From Diatrype stigma (Eukaryota > Ascomycota > Sordariomycetes > Xylariales > Diatrypaceae), in assembly GCA_022225965.2 (NCBI GenBank), contig JAKJXP020000003.1:248001-312000 (forward strand): a stretch of 64,000 nucleotides of DNA. The letters run 5' to 3'. Below the pieces are notes generated by a model. The model worked only from the letters and a program-made list of their open reading frames with translations. It made no database searches and was not told the origin of the DNA. Positions 10,095 through 21,905 of this stretch are shown here, one piece after another (position 1 is the first letter of the stretch; each line of letters begins with the position of its first letter). The translations under genes were made by a program, and so were the position numbers.

Positions 10095-12725
10095 TTAGCT
10101 GGGGAGGAGGAGGGGGGGGGGGGGGAGACTCACGACTTCTATCCAACGAGCCATCCACTTCTCCACCGTGTCCTTGGCTTCATCAACTAGGCCGAGTTCT
10201 ACAAGCACGCGAAATGAGGAGTCAGCAAATTGTTTCCGGTACCGGATGTCGTGATTAAGAGTAAAATTGACTGAGGGCGTTTCTTCTTCGTCACTTCCGA
10301 CTTACCAAGAAGCAGCTGAACTCCACCACGGATCCCAGACTCGAGCGCGGATGCGATCCACGCGTGGGTGTATGAGGTCTGCTCGCCCACGAAGATCATC
10401 TATATTATAGCAAAGCGGGTCAGAAAGCGGGTTTTTCTTCTTTCCTATCTTCATTGTAGGGGAGGGGGAAAAGGGTTGTTGCATGCGGCCAACAAACACA
10501 AACATACGTTGTTGTACGTCTTGAAGTACTCCGGGATATACAGCTGATGCTGCCCGATCGTCGGGCTCGCCCAGCTGCCACCCTCGAACTCGTCGAGCAT
10601 CCAGCAGCGGCGGTTGTAGTTGCCCGTGTACTGGTCGTAGGCGACCTGGCCGTGGATCTCGGCCATGGCGTCGACGACGTACTGGACGTGCTCGGCCTCG
10701 GGGACCGACACCCAGCGCGCGCCCCAGTCGCCCGACGCGTACGTCGCCAGCAGCGTCGCCGGCCCCGTGCAGTTGAGGCAGTACGACGGGTAGCACACCG
10801 ACCCGATCCCGGGCGTGTCGGTCGTCGTCGAGCAACCCCCGAAGATCGGGTTCTCGTAGTGCTCCCAGAACCGCGTCTCGTACTCCAGCGCCACCTTGCA
10901 CGCCGCCTCGAACGGCAGGTTGGCGATCGCGTTGGTGATGGGCGCAGGGAGAGCTTGAGGGGTGGGAAAAGGCGTAGGGGTTAGTTACGCCTTATTATAT
11001 AGAGGGTCAAGAGGATCTGGAGGCGGGGGCGGGAGGGATAAAGCATACATGGCAGCCTGAGCTTCTTCACGATGGAGAACGGCAAGGCAAAAACAGTATA
11101 ATCGTAGGAGGCATTCTGGAAGACTCGGTCCGTGTAGTTGTGTCTCCATTGAAGGTTGACCTTCCCGCAGTCTTCATCATATTGGACTCGCTCGATCTTT
11201 CTGCCCATGGTCGTTACGTCATCTACTAGAGGATGGAAAGAGAGCGGCAGGCGATTCAATCCTATGAGTCAGGTTAGGTAAGGACACATGAACGGCATGA
11301 GTTGCAGCTGGACTACCCACCTCCATCAATGGTCTTCCAAGTCGCGGCCCCGAAGTATACAGCGTCGTATAACTATGACCGGTGTTAGGCGAATCTAAAA
11401 GTTCTAATACGACAAGAGCGTATGACTTACTTCACCCCAGAAAGAGGAGTCATCGGCACCCAGCTCATCGGCGTCCTCTAAACTTCCATTGAGATAGTTC
11501 ACCATATAAGCGAACTCGGACCAAGTGTCGCCGCCGAGTCCACCCATGCCGTTGACTAGAGAACGTAAGACACCGTGACGGGAAGGAACACTGAACAGGT
11601 GTGGGGTTTACCTAGAAAGTCTTTATGAGCCTTGAATGTATTTTGGGCGATCTCGGCGAGCAAGGTCTCGTTCTGCGTAATGAGATCGACCTTCTTCGAC
11701 AAGGCGTCGTATGATGGAGTCGTTGGAGTTGATATGTTGGCTTGAGCGACCTGGGAGACAGTCGGTGGCAGCCCCGTATCCAACTTGTAGCCATTCTGGT
11801 AGGTCAGCCCATTGGGGCTCGACTGCAGCCACGGGATGAAGTCGACGCTGAAGTTCCTGTCATGGTTGTTGAGACTGTTCATCTCGCCTGCGAGTTGGAA
11901 TACCTGTTCGCATATTTTAGTAAGCCTTGCTCGCCTCAAAATGTAGGCCCTACAAGGCTACGTATAGCCTGAGGCCGGGAGGGTGTAGTTGCTCACCAAC
12001 TGATGGTCGGTGATGTTGTAAGTCTGGTTGGAGTACACCGCCGTCTCTGGGAACCGCATAGGGCCCATTTCTTGATATGAGTAATCAAACGGGCCGCCGG
12101 AAAGGTATGCTGTGTGCACTCTACCTCCAAGCCGTTGGCTGGCCTCAATGATGCTCACGTTCGTCATGCCTGCTTGGTGAAGGACCAAGTAGGTCATCAG
12201 TCCAGACATGCCGGCACCGACAATGGCAATCTCCTTGGACTTGGCAGCCTCAACGTCGACGGCACTCAGGTTCTTGCTCTGGAGGAGCTCAACACCGTCG
12301 AACCAAGGTCCCCAGGTATCAATGCCGGTGTCGTTGTTCATCTGGACACTGAACGGTCCACGCTTATTCAGATTTCTCCTCTGTAGGCGCTGAGGCTCAC
12401 TGCGGCCTATTAAGGAACCTATTGAGTCCCATGCTGATATGCAACCATGAGACTTGATATCTTCGGGGTGGATCCATACGAGCCGCAAGTCCTCCGAGTC
12501 GGCGCTGTGTCCGATGACATGGTGGGCATCATGGTGACGAACGCTAACGCATGAGCCGTACGTGTATGTCACTGTATCTTCCACAGGGATCTCGAAAGAC
12601 ACATGAATATTGGCGAGCCTCGATGTAAGTTGCGAGCGAGTCTCAAGCCTGACTGGCAGAGTTGACGCGACAGCCACAGCAGACAAGGCCTGGGCTGCCA
12701 GGAGAGCTAGACCAGACTTAGACAT
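10095..12725 (-). CDS. L-amino acid oxidase, secreted flavoenzyme
   Basis: Flavin amine-oxidase family protein that should oxidise L-amino acids to 2-oxo acids, NH3 and H2O2. The model has eight exons: 12725-11997, 11903-11612, 11555-11431, 11372-11321, 11261-11049, 10953-10508, 10399-10306 and 10198-10095. All phases agree, giving 684 aa. Residues 1-20 are a signal peptide. The FAD dinucleotide motif VGAGMSG is at about 169-175, then LGGRVHT (199-205) and EMGPMRFP (219-226). The C-terminal FAD motif MIFVGEQTSYTHAW lies in exon 7. A KR pair at 121-122 just before GPFSVQ could be a Kex2-type site; the Neurospora enzyme is made as a precursor with a propeptide of similar length, so processing here is an inference. 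The last exon runs into a 14-C tract, so the true C-terminus may differ by a few residues. The HET remnant lies downstream on the same strand. Confidence 0.9.
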
Positions 12726-14635
12726 TGTAACCTCGGGAGATAGGAAGGGCAACTAGGCGTACCTACGAGAACGGAGCAGCCCAAAGAGGCCGTGTCGGCT
12801 ACCTATTTATGCAACGCTGCCATTCTGCGCTTGGAACCGGCAGACGTCGTCTTACGTACGAGTCCTTCTCAGCCCCCATGCATCTTTCGCCTGCCGGTCT
12901 TCGGGTGTGAGACACCGGGAACCATCAGGCAAGACTTGCGTGGTCGGTTCCTGCAGGCCGTTTCGACCACAGACACATTTGATCCAGAACCACCCCGAGT
13001 AACCCCTAGCATATTCGCGCAAGACAACGTGGACATCTGATAAGGAACAAGCAACGTGCGGGGAGACGGGCAGCCCGATCTCTGTCTTGGGTGCCTAGAT
13101 GACCCGCGCCGGAGACGTTGGTTATCGCCTGATAGGCAAGCTACGAGGCTCCCGGTTGATAGATAGCAACTACTACGTAGTAGGACGGCGGCGGCGTCTA
13201 GAGCCCGACTAGCTGGGTCAGCTTAGTGGCTTGCTTCTAAGTTCTGGTGGAGTTGACCTCGTGCGATAAGCAATTCTTGGCATGACATGACATCGACGGC
13301 GAGCCGTTGACTAGTTAGGGCATCGTAGCCAGCTGTAAGTAGGAGAGGGTTATCTCCCCCATTCGATTTGCCAATCAAAATGACATCAGAACAGGACGAG
13401 ACAGTCATTGATGACTTTCTGCGGTGTGTCGGGCCAGCTAGAGTTTCGGCCGATTGGTTTTATTGTTATATGAATCGTCTCGCATGAATTGCCTCGAGGG
13501 GAGACAAAGCCCCTTGTGACACGGGTCTTGGGGCGCTTGAAATCGGTCGTAGAGTATTCATTACTCACAGTTTACTCGGTCTTGAAGCCTTCGTCAGCTT
13601 ATGGCTTCCAAACTCAACGGCATGTCGTGTAGTTCATGTCATCCATGGAAGTATGTTCGTGTCATGTCATGTCATCTGCTAGTCGGAAATCGTAGGGTCC
13701 GCGAAAGAATTCCGTGTGCCACGCGACAGACTACCACGACAGAATACCGGGACAGACTACCAGGACAGACTACCAGGACAGACTACCAGGACAGACTACC
13801 GGGACAGACTACCACGAACCACGATCTCGGGAGCTTATCCGTATACACTTTCCCTTTGGAGCGTTGCGAAGCACTTATACGTTCACAGTAATTATAACAG
13901 TCCGGCAGTGCAGATGGTGGGGTACTTGATCTAGTAACTTGATCGGTTACTAGAACCTGTACTTCGTAGCAGCACCCGAGATCTTATAGCAGGCCCCGCA
14001 ACCCCTTTTCAGTAACAAGCTCCCGAGAACCGGCGTATCTCTGCCTCGTCGGGCCCCGAATTCCCTGGTTGGCCAATCTCATATGCGCAACATGTTGGAG
14101 AACTATGGGACAGATGTAGCTTACCCTACTATATTGACTGGAGTAGAACTTTCCCCATCAGAGGTGAGGCACATAGTAATGACCAATCAGACACAGCGTC
14201 ACCTCTATTTGGAATAGAGATGCATGCATTATAACAGATATCTCGGTAGCATGCAGAGGCATCCATGATGATAGGATAATACTTACCTCTGGTACTCAAG
14301 TCGGCCAGCTCGACATTCTCATAAAGATCCAGGACGGCAAGCCCGACGATTGCACGACATGATCTGTAATAGGTATTGCTAATCAACCAGTCAGCCCATG
14401 ATGACCAAAGTGCATATAGCTGAGTTCCCGTTTATCTTCGCTACTTAGTTATCTGTCTAACGCTAAGGACTATGATGGATGGTATCTCTCGCTTTATAAT
14501 CAAACCCGGCATATTAGGTACTTACATACCTCCATCCCGTATCCAACGGGGATCCAGGGCGCGCCCTGCCTATGTCATATATGCCTAATATGTATGTAGT
14601 TAGGTGCTCCTCCATATACGCTGCTTCGTAAGCTC
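12726..14635. other. Intergenic, contains a 13-bp tandem repeat
   Basis: Nearly 2 kb without a supportable gene. The only clear structure is the 13725-13815 repeat, listed separately. Confidence 0.5.
13725..13815. repeat. 13-bp tandem repeat, exactly 7 copies
   Basis: Unit gacagactaccag repeats seven times over 91 bp with no length change. Copies 1, 2, 6 and 7 differ from the three central copies by one to three bases. Unit length is not a multiple of three and there is no spacer structure, so this is a minisatellite rather than a CRISPR. Confidence 0.95.
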
Positions 14636-16108
14636 TCACTTCTTCAGCAGGTACTCCTTGTTCCCCACCGCCTTATCCCACATAGTCTCCAGGATGCCGC
14701 GGACGGGCCGCCGCTTGCCCGCGCCAGTGCCCATGTCGGCCTGCAGCTTCTCGTAGACGGACGGCAGGCCCTCGGCGCGGTACTTGCGGCGCATGGCCTC
14801 GTAGACGTCGCGGTTGTAGATGGTCCAGAACTCGTCCTCGGTGTAGTAGGTGCGGGCGTAGAGCAGCTTGGCGCCGAGAAGCTCAGCGCTGCGCAGCTCG
14901 AGCTTGCGGTTGAGCTCGTAGAACTCCGCGGGGTCGCGCGGCCCCCGCCCGTACACGCCGACGGCGAAGATGCGCTGGTCGGCCACCTCGGCCACGCGCG
15001 GGTTGAAGCGCGACGCGAGCCCGATGTCCGCCGCCGACCGGCAGGGCGCCAGGAAGATCTGCAGCTCGGGCAGCGTGTCGTTGACGAACGCCACGAACTG
15101 CGACACCGTGCTCGACGGGATGCCGAAGTCCTGCACCACGTACTCGTTCGCCAGCCCGGACTTGTGCAGCGCGTGGTAGCACGTGCGGCTGTCCATGAAC
15201 GGGTCGGCCAGCCGCCGCGTCAGCGCGTTCTGCGGCACGTGGAAGTGCTGGAACGCCAGCTTGCCGCCCCAGAACGCCCCGTGGTCGTACCGGAACAGGT
15301 AGTCGGTCGTGTGCATGTAGACCGAGTGCGGCTTCTCGGGCGTCGGCGCCTCCTTGGCGAGGATCGCCTCGATCGTGTCCGCGAACCAGTGCACCTGCAT
15401 CTTCTTGAGCGGCTTGCGCCCGGCCGCCGGCGCGTCGACGAACCGCCCGAACATGACGACGATCCGGCCCTTGCCGAAGTACACCCCGTCGATGAAGTGG
15501 ATCGACTCGTCCTGGATCGCCTTCTCGAACAGCGCGTGCGCCGTATCCACCTCTTGCACTAGCTGCATGTCCACCTGCACGTACGGCTTGGCCGGGATCA
15601 GCTCGATGGTCAGCAGGGTGACGATGCCGAACGTGCCGAGGCTGCCGGCGGCGTGCTCGAGGAGGTCCGCGTTGTGCGAGCGGCTCGCCGTCTCCAGGGT
15701 GCCGTCGCCCAGCACGATCTCCATGTCGGAGACGGTGTTGTTGAAGAGCCCGTACCGGTACATGGACGACTCGCCGGAGAAGCCCGAGTAGCCGCCGCCG
15801 ACGGTGATGCCCTTGAACTCCATGACGATCTTCGGCAGGACGCCGCGCTTGAGCGTGTGGGCCGCTAGCGCGTCCATGGGGACCTTAGGCTCAGCCTGGA
15901 CCGTCATCGTCTCCAGGTTGACGGGGAACAGGCGGTCCATGTCGCTGGTGTCCACGATAGAGTCGCGCTTGAACGACATCGGTCGCGTCGAGCTCGTCGA
16001 TCCATGGTAGACCCGGAAGTGCTTCTTCTGGTCGTGGAAGAACTTGACCTGCTCCTGTATGCGTTTGACGGCAGCCTGGTGCTCCTCGATGAGCTTGGAT
16101 TCAGCCAT
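14636..16108 (-). CDS. FAD-binding oxidoreductase, DHCR24/DIMINUTO (delta24-sterol reductase) type
   Basis: Intronless protein of 490 aa if it starts at 16108, where the ATG sits in a strong ACCATGGC context. An in-frame ATG at 16174 adds 22 residues. The N-terminus has FRVYHGSTSSTR and a FAD-linked-oxidase (PCMH-like) region with the flavin-contact stretch VGGGYSGFSGESS at about 103-115 and LGDGTLE at 133-139. The C-terminal half has YARTYYTEDEFWTIY. This arrangement matches seladin-1/DWF1-like proteins, which reduce the C24 double bond of sterols with a reductant in animals and plants. Fungal homologues exist, but their substrates are generally unproven, so the sterol role here is inference. 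No signal peptide or clear membrane helix is visible. Codon bias towards GC3 is very strong. Confidence 0.85.
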   Translation of the reverse strand: MAESKLIEEHQAAVKRIQEQVKFFHDQKKHFRVYHGSTSSTRPMSFKRDSIVDTSDMDRLFPVNLETMTVQAEPKVPMDALAAHTLKRGVLPKIVMEFKGITVGGGYSGFSGESSMYRYGLFNNTVSDMEIVLGDGTLETASRSHNADLLEHAAGSLGTFGIVTLLTIELIPAKPYVQVDMQLVQEVDTAHALFEKAIQDESIHFIDGVYFGKGRIVVMFGRFVDAPAAGRKPLKKMQVHWFADTIEAILAKEAPTPEKPHSVYMHTTDYLFRYDHGAFWGGKLAFQHFHVPQNALTRRLADPFMDSRTCYHALHKSGLANEYVVQDFGIPSSTVSQFVAFVNDTLPELQIFLAPCRSAADIGLASRFNPRVAEVADQRIFAVGVYGRGPRDPAEFYELNRKLELRSAELLGAKLLYARTYYTEDEFWTIYNRDVYEAMRRKYRAEGLPSVYEKLQADMGTGAGKRRPVRGILETMWDKAVGNKEYLLKK

Positions 16109-18892
16109 GGTAGCTTGTAATCGAGATTCCAATGCGTATGCAACGCCTTCAATGTCCGGATGCTCGGCTTTCAACGAATACTAGGCAACCAAGATATACC
16201 TACTCAAAGATGGATAGTATCGTGATATAAAATTAATAGTTAGTGATTACCTTGGGTGGCTCAGTGGCTCAGTGGCTCCTATGCAGTAAACACTACTGCA
16301 TGGTAAACTCGGAGTCTCGGACGACGATGCCGTGCCAACCACGCTTGCGCGTCTCTTATATTTTGAGCGCATAAGGCTAGATCGACAGTCGGTCTTGGAC
16401 TCTTGGTGTCTTGTCAGCTTATATCCCAGCACCCCTGCCTCCGTGCGGGGAGCCGTGTGTTTACTATTTAGCGTCTTAGACACTAACTTCATGTCAGGAA
16501 ACCCCAATGTGTCACAGTGCGGCAATGATGAATCGACGATATAAGTATCGTGGTATTTCGTATGTTTGTCAGCCCTTATCTCCCCTCATACCCACGGGCT
16601 CAGCTTCACGAAGTAATCGTCACAGTATTCATCCAGTCTTGCGATCAATTGACCCAAATCAACACACAGGCCCCGTCACGGCTGCGGGACACTGTTGCAA
16701 CTTTTGGTTAGCATGCATGAGTGCGGTTGCATTTCTCGTCGGACGCGCCCTAACCTCCTGAGCCGGCTAGAGCAAACATGACGAAAGCCCATTATAATTC
16801 AATAATTGTACACGTTGATAGTCGCATACCTCTCCATCAAAGTTGCCATCTTGATCATTACAGGCAGGCTGCAATTGAGGCTACTCGAGCCAGATCTTCT
16901 TATTACTAGCTGGCACCCAACCATAGCGCGACGACAATAAACCATTTTGGTCGTCGCGAGAAGTCGAGCCTGTCGAGGGGGTTCGGACGCGTCGCATCAA
17001 CAGGAACGTGCGATATCGTTTGATGCCCATGTCTTCCAAGGATATCTATTACGCCAGGTACCCAACGTGGTGAAGTGGAATCAAGGATGTACCAATACAT
17101 TCTCGGAACTTGGCTATGACATTTCCCATAACTTGGTTATAACCAAGAGAGGTCGCGCAATAGCAAGAAAAACATGTGCGAAATAAATCGACGCATCCTT
17201 CATACTACAAGTCTCTGTGGAATCTGAGGATCTAAAACACTTATATGCCGGATAATAGCACCATGCAAGGTGCACATGACATACAATCAATATGGAACCC
17301 ATTACGAGATTGTATAGTAATGAGTCGTTAAGCCTCCTCCAGGCGCTCCTCCAAGGGCCGATGGCTGTCTGTTGAGCAGGCTGACCTCCTATCCCCCGTA
17401 AGTTAGTATCAAAAGTGCTTGAATATATATGGAAATGTAAATATCGATATTCTACCGGTAGCCCCGTGCTCTTCCAGCTTTCTTAGTTGAGATGAATCCA
17501 TAAGAAGGGAGGTCGAGGAGGGCGGTGGGGTAAGGAAGTTTGCGATACTAGACTGGTGAACGATTGTTTCTAAGTCTTGGCGCATAACTTGTAGAAAATG
17601 AGGAAGATATAATTAAGTTGGAACTTGTTCATCAGGATAATCCTACTTATGAGTGGAAGGCTGTGGCTGTGGCAGTGCCTCAGGTCAACCAACAACCAAC
17701 AATCCACAGGATTTCTTCATGCCAAGAGTCAAGGATCAGTTCAAAACATAAGCATACATCGTTACGTAGCCAACATGCTTACGGGTACCTAAAGTACAAG
17801 TATGTTGTTTACTACCTCTTTCAAGGACTAGGTTTCGAATTTGATAATGATATATACACGATACTACCTACCCATCGCAGTCTGGTCGACGCGGATCTGA
17901 CTTCTGTCGACACATACATCAACTTGGCATCGAAGTTGCTGTACTCTAGAAAACACGGATATTTTCCTAGGATCAAATCATTCCCTCTTATTTTGATTAG
18001 TGAGGCCATCAAGATTTGGCACCCTGCATAGTAGGAGCTGGATGACCAAAGTGAGCCAAAAGGGAAGTCCACACTGAACTTGCTATTAGCTATTAGGTAG
18101 CAGAATATAATAATCCGATTTGCAACTGCGGGCTGCTTGTAAGCCATACATAAACCCTTCAAGCCCGATGAACAACGACGTTAGGAAAGGCTTGCTAAAC
18201 AATGCCGTGTTCTTCATATTGACCTGAAACACCCAAATTAACAGGACTGCAAAGCTGAGTGCAAACCCTGAGGTTCGTATGAATATTGGGACACTGGAGG
18301 GCAGATTGACGAAACGGGGACCGATACAACCGACGGATTAATCTTACCGTTTCTATCTCTATTTCTCGCCCCACGCGATCACCAGGGTCATGTCCGGATA
18401 CCCAAAACCCGGTTGATGGGATCTCCAAAGGTGTCCAAGAAAGGGGACTAAAAACGATGGAATGAGCTCGTCCTCCTGAATGCTACGTGTTGGGGTTTAT
18501 GATAGTACAAGTTCCAACTTGTAGTCAATATGAACTAATCTCTGAGTGGAGGTTGAAGTTACCCTGAGTTGTCTTTCACACTCTTGGCACCCAGTGATAT
18601 CTGGAGATAGCGTAGTAACCCCAGGCTACCCCAGATTCGCCCCCCTAGATATCATTCCCCGCACGCCTCCCCGGATCCACAGTCGTTCACGTGGGAACGT
18701 TAGTATCTACAAGCAGATCTATGCGAGGTCGGCAATTCGAAGAGGCCACCGCTAATGCCGACACTGGTGCCGACCAATTTCTCCGAAGAAGAATGCCCTC
18801 AAGCCGATGCCCCTCATCATATAAGCTTGGTTGATTCTCCGAACAGGCCTGCAGGAAGGGAGGGTTTAGTTGACTTCTCATAGGGCGCCGAA
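16109..18892. other. Long intergenic stretch, no gene seen
   Basis: About 2.8 kb. Open frames exist (for example 17618-18031) but lack codon bias, a recognisable motif or conserved composition. Confidence 0.45.
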
Positions 18893-20788
18893 ATGTTTGC
18901 CCAAATCCTTACCAGCATAGGCTTCGCCATCAGCCTCTCATTCTTATCCTTGATATTTCCCAAGGTCAGCAACTTACCCCTAGACTCGAGACGTAGAATG
19001 TTATATTTCAAGACCCATAGACTAATACAGTATGAGTACGTAGTTAAAGCAAGACTGGAAGCTCCATGCCCACCGCAAGGAACTACCTCCGGGGCCGAAG
19101 GTCATCAAGACCGGCATCACGAAGCCATGGCTGTGGTTCCGGGAGCTCCACCAGCAATTCGGCGATGTGGTCTACCTGCAGCTCGGGCCCACCCCCACGA
19201 TCATCCTTGGCTCGGCGCAAGCGGCATGGGACCTGCTGGAGAAGCGCGGGGCGAAGTACTCCTCCCGACCGCGTTTCATCATGGGCGGCGAGCTCCTGTC
19301 GGGCGGGATGCGCGGCTTGATGGCTTCTTACGGGCCGTTCTGGCGGCGCTGGCGGAAGCAGCTGCACGGCGGCTTCATGCAGCGCCAGAGCGAGGTGTAC
19401 CGGCCGATCCAGAGCCTGGAATCCAAGGTGTTGATGCACGACCTCCTCACAACCCCGGAGGATTTCCGGACGCATCTCGAGCGTTACGCGGCCTCGGTCA
19501 TCGTCACCGTCACGTACGGGCGCAGGGTGGAAGACGTGCGCACCGATGTTGTGGTCCGGCGCAATGCCGAGTCTATGGACCGACTCACATCCGTCAAGTG
19601 AGCATTTGACACCATACTGCTGCAACCTGTGGCCGCATCTAACATTCCCACTACCGCGTAGCATCCCCGGAAAGTTTGCAGTAGAGCGCTATCCGGCGCT
19701 CAAATACGTGCCCAGCATCTTGGCACCCTGGAAAGCCGAGGTGTTGAAACAGCGGAAGAAAGACATAGACCTCTACAATATACTCATGGACGAGGTCCGC
19801 AATAGGGTAGCCAAGGGTATCTCGCCTCCCTGTTTTGCTAAACAGCTCTTGGATGAACAAGCGAATATCGGCATGTCAGATCTCGAGGTTGCTTATGCTG
19901 CAGGAACTCCCTTTGGTGCCGGGGTAGAAACGGTAAGTCGACCTTATTCCACTTGTTTGGTAGTCGATTTGGTGTATTGATGCGAATTATCGGGAGTAGT
20001 CGGCGGGTACGATCGCCAGCTTTATACTGGCATGTGTCAAGTTCGGTCGCCGATTCGTCCCCAAAGCCCGGGAGGAACTTGACAGGGTGGTAGGAAGCGA
20101 TCGGCTTCCCACCTTTGAGGACCTGCCGAACCTGCCATACGTCAGGGCAGTCGCTTCGGAGACACTGCGTTGGAGACCTGTCGCTGTGCTTGGGGGAACT
20201 CCGCATGCTAGTACGACGGACGATGTGTATAAGGGGATGTTCATTCCCAAGGGAAGCACGATCATTGCACCCTTATGGAGCAGTAAGCGCGTCGATTGAG
20301 TCTGATAATCCGGACCTAGTATTGACTTTCCTAGTTCATCTCAATGAGCACGACTTCCCAGAGCCACACGACTTTAGGCCGGAACGCTTCACGGAAGCGC
20401 GCAGTTACCCCGGCACGATGGGCCACAGCGCATTCGGTTGGGGCCGTCGCATCTGCCCGGGTATGCATCTGGGCCTGGCGTCGGTGGAGCTCAATATCGC
20501 ACGGATATTATGGGCGTTCAACGTAGAGCCAGCTCAAGACGCCAACGAAAGAGACATCGATGTTGACATGTAAGGAAAACCTACCCCATCTCAAGGTGTA
20601 TGGAATTCATGTGCTTACTGCTTTTCCTAAGATTCGCCTACACCGACGGTTTCAATTCAGTTCCACTCCCCTTCCAATGTTCGATCAAACCGCGCTCTCC
20701 TAGACATGCCTACGTCATCGAGGCCGAATTCCAAGAGGCTGAAGGGTCATTGAAGGCGTACACAGCGGATACAAGCTACCTTTCGTGA
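18893..20788 (+). CDS. Cytochrome P450 monooxygenase
   Basis: Six exons: 18893-18964, 19044-19597, 19662-19932, 20000-20282, 20335-20569 and 20632-20788. All phases agree and the protein is 523 aa, the normal P450 size. An N-terminal hydrophobic anchor (residues 3-23) implies the ER membrane. A proline-rich hinge ELPPGPK follows. The oxygen-binding I-helix region reads GAGVETSAGT near 294-303, ExxR is ETLR at 353-356, and the haem loop is FGWGRRICPG at 427-436 with Cys434 as the thiolate ligand. The exon-1 donor is the rare GTCAGC; the phase and a branch-like CTAAT before TAG at 19043 support it. The overall look is an E-class group I fungal P450. The substrate cannot be told. It needs a CPR partner. 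The nearest enzyme is the acyl-CoA dehydrogenase 1.1 kb downstream on the same strand. Confidence 0.92.
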
Positions 20789-21905
20789 GACTGCGTTGTT
20801 TTAGAAATGGCCCCCGTACTGCAATATAGGTAAACCTTTAGCAGGGGATATGGAATGTCGCATCTCAAAGCGCATAGGATACAGGAGTGTGAAATTTGGC
20901 CATTCTGAGCAGGTATGGTAAAGAACAGCCACGCAGATCAGCTGTCAATCAATTATAAAGCCTAACAACACGACGTGTTAAGCGAGCAGGCGCGGTTGAG
21001 CGCCACTGCTGAAGTCGACATATCGGGGATGAAGTTACTCCAGTCTGCAGAGTTGATAAGACCAGCTAATTAGTACCAACTCGACGGTCTTGACCCCAGG
21101 GCCCCGGGCCAGGGACACGCCATTCGGCTCTATCATGGCAAATAGGTTAATCCAGCGACCAGAATCGGATCGGATAGGACGACGGATAGGTCACTCTTGA
21201 ATCATGAGCTTGAACTGACGTAACTAGAAACTGTTCGGTGACAATCGACGGGTCTTGTCAAATGCAAAGTGTCCCATGAGCAACTAAGTTGCATAAAGCA
21301 CTGCGGTAGCTACTACGTAAGGATTGCGGTACCACTCCGCAGCGGAATCAACCCGCGTCGATCCTACAGACTGCCTAGTATATCCCTGCTTCTTACGATG
21401 ACACCCCTGACTTTCCACCACAGCTCCATACCCATCTTGGGAAGGTAAGTATCGTACGTTGGCGTCACGTAACCTCAATGATACTCTATGCATGTTAAAG
21501 CAGTCGCATCAGGTCCTCAAACAGGTCCTCATGTTTCCCCAGTCATTACTTCGAACAGAACACCAATGATCAAGGTAGATAGGTTTCCTTGTGTTGCTAT
21601 CAACAGGGCCGGCTATAGCTCTAGATAGGGGTATGACACCCCGCTTTGCTTGGAGACAGGCCGTTGCCGGATGGGACGGCGGCTTCATAGTCACCTTCTA
21701 GCCGGAACCCACGTACGCTACGGCGCAGTTCTTGCATCCACGTGTAATGCAGGTGTGTTGAACTCATACCGAACCGCGGTTCATGTCAACCCCACAGCTG
21801 GCACGTTCAGGCACGTCGAGATGCAAGACTCAGTAGGGGTCATGGAGGGTGTATATAGAAACACGTATAGACCACGCTTTCTAGATAGGTAGTCCTCTCT
21901 CGAGG
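20789..21905. other. Intergenic, no gene seen
   Basis: Spacer between two same-strand genes. It should contain the P450 3' end and the dehydrogenase promoter; no specific site was recognised. Confidence 0.45.

Noticed and set aside
13725..13815. Repeat array as CRISPR
   Set aside because: Contiguous 13-bp units without spacers in a fungal nuclear context.
17618..18031. 137-residue open frame, plus strand
   Set aside because: No codon bias, no domain or signal peptide; overlapping frame on the other strand is equally long.
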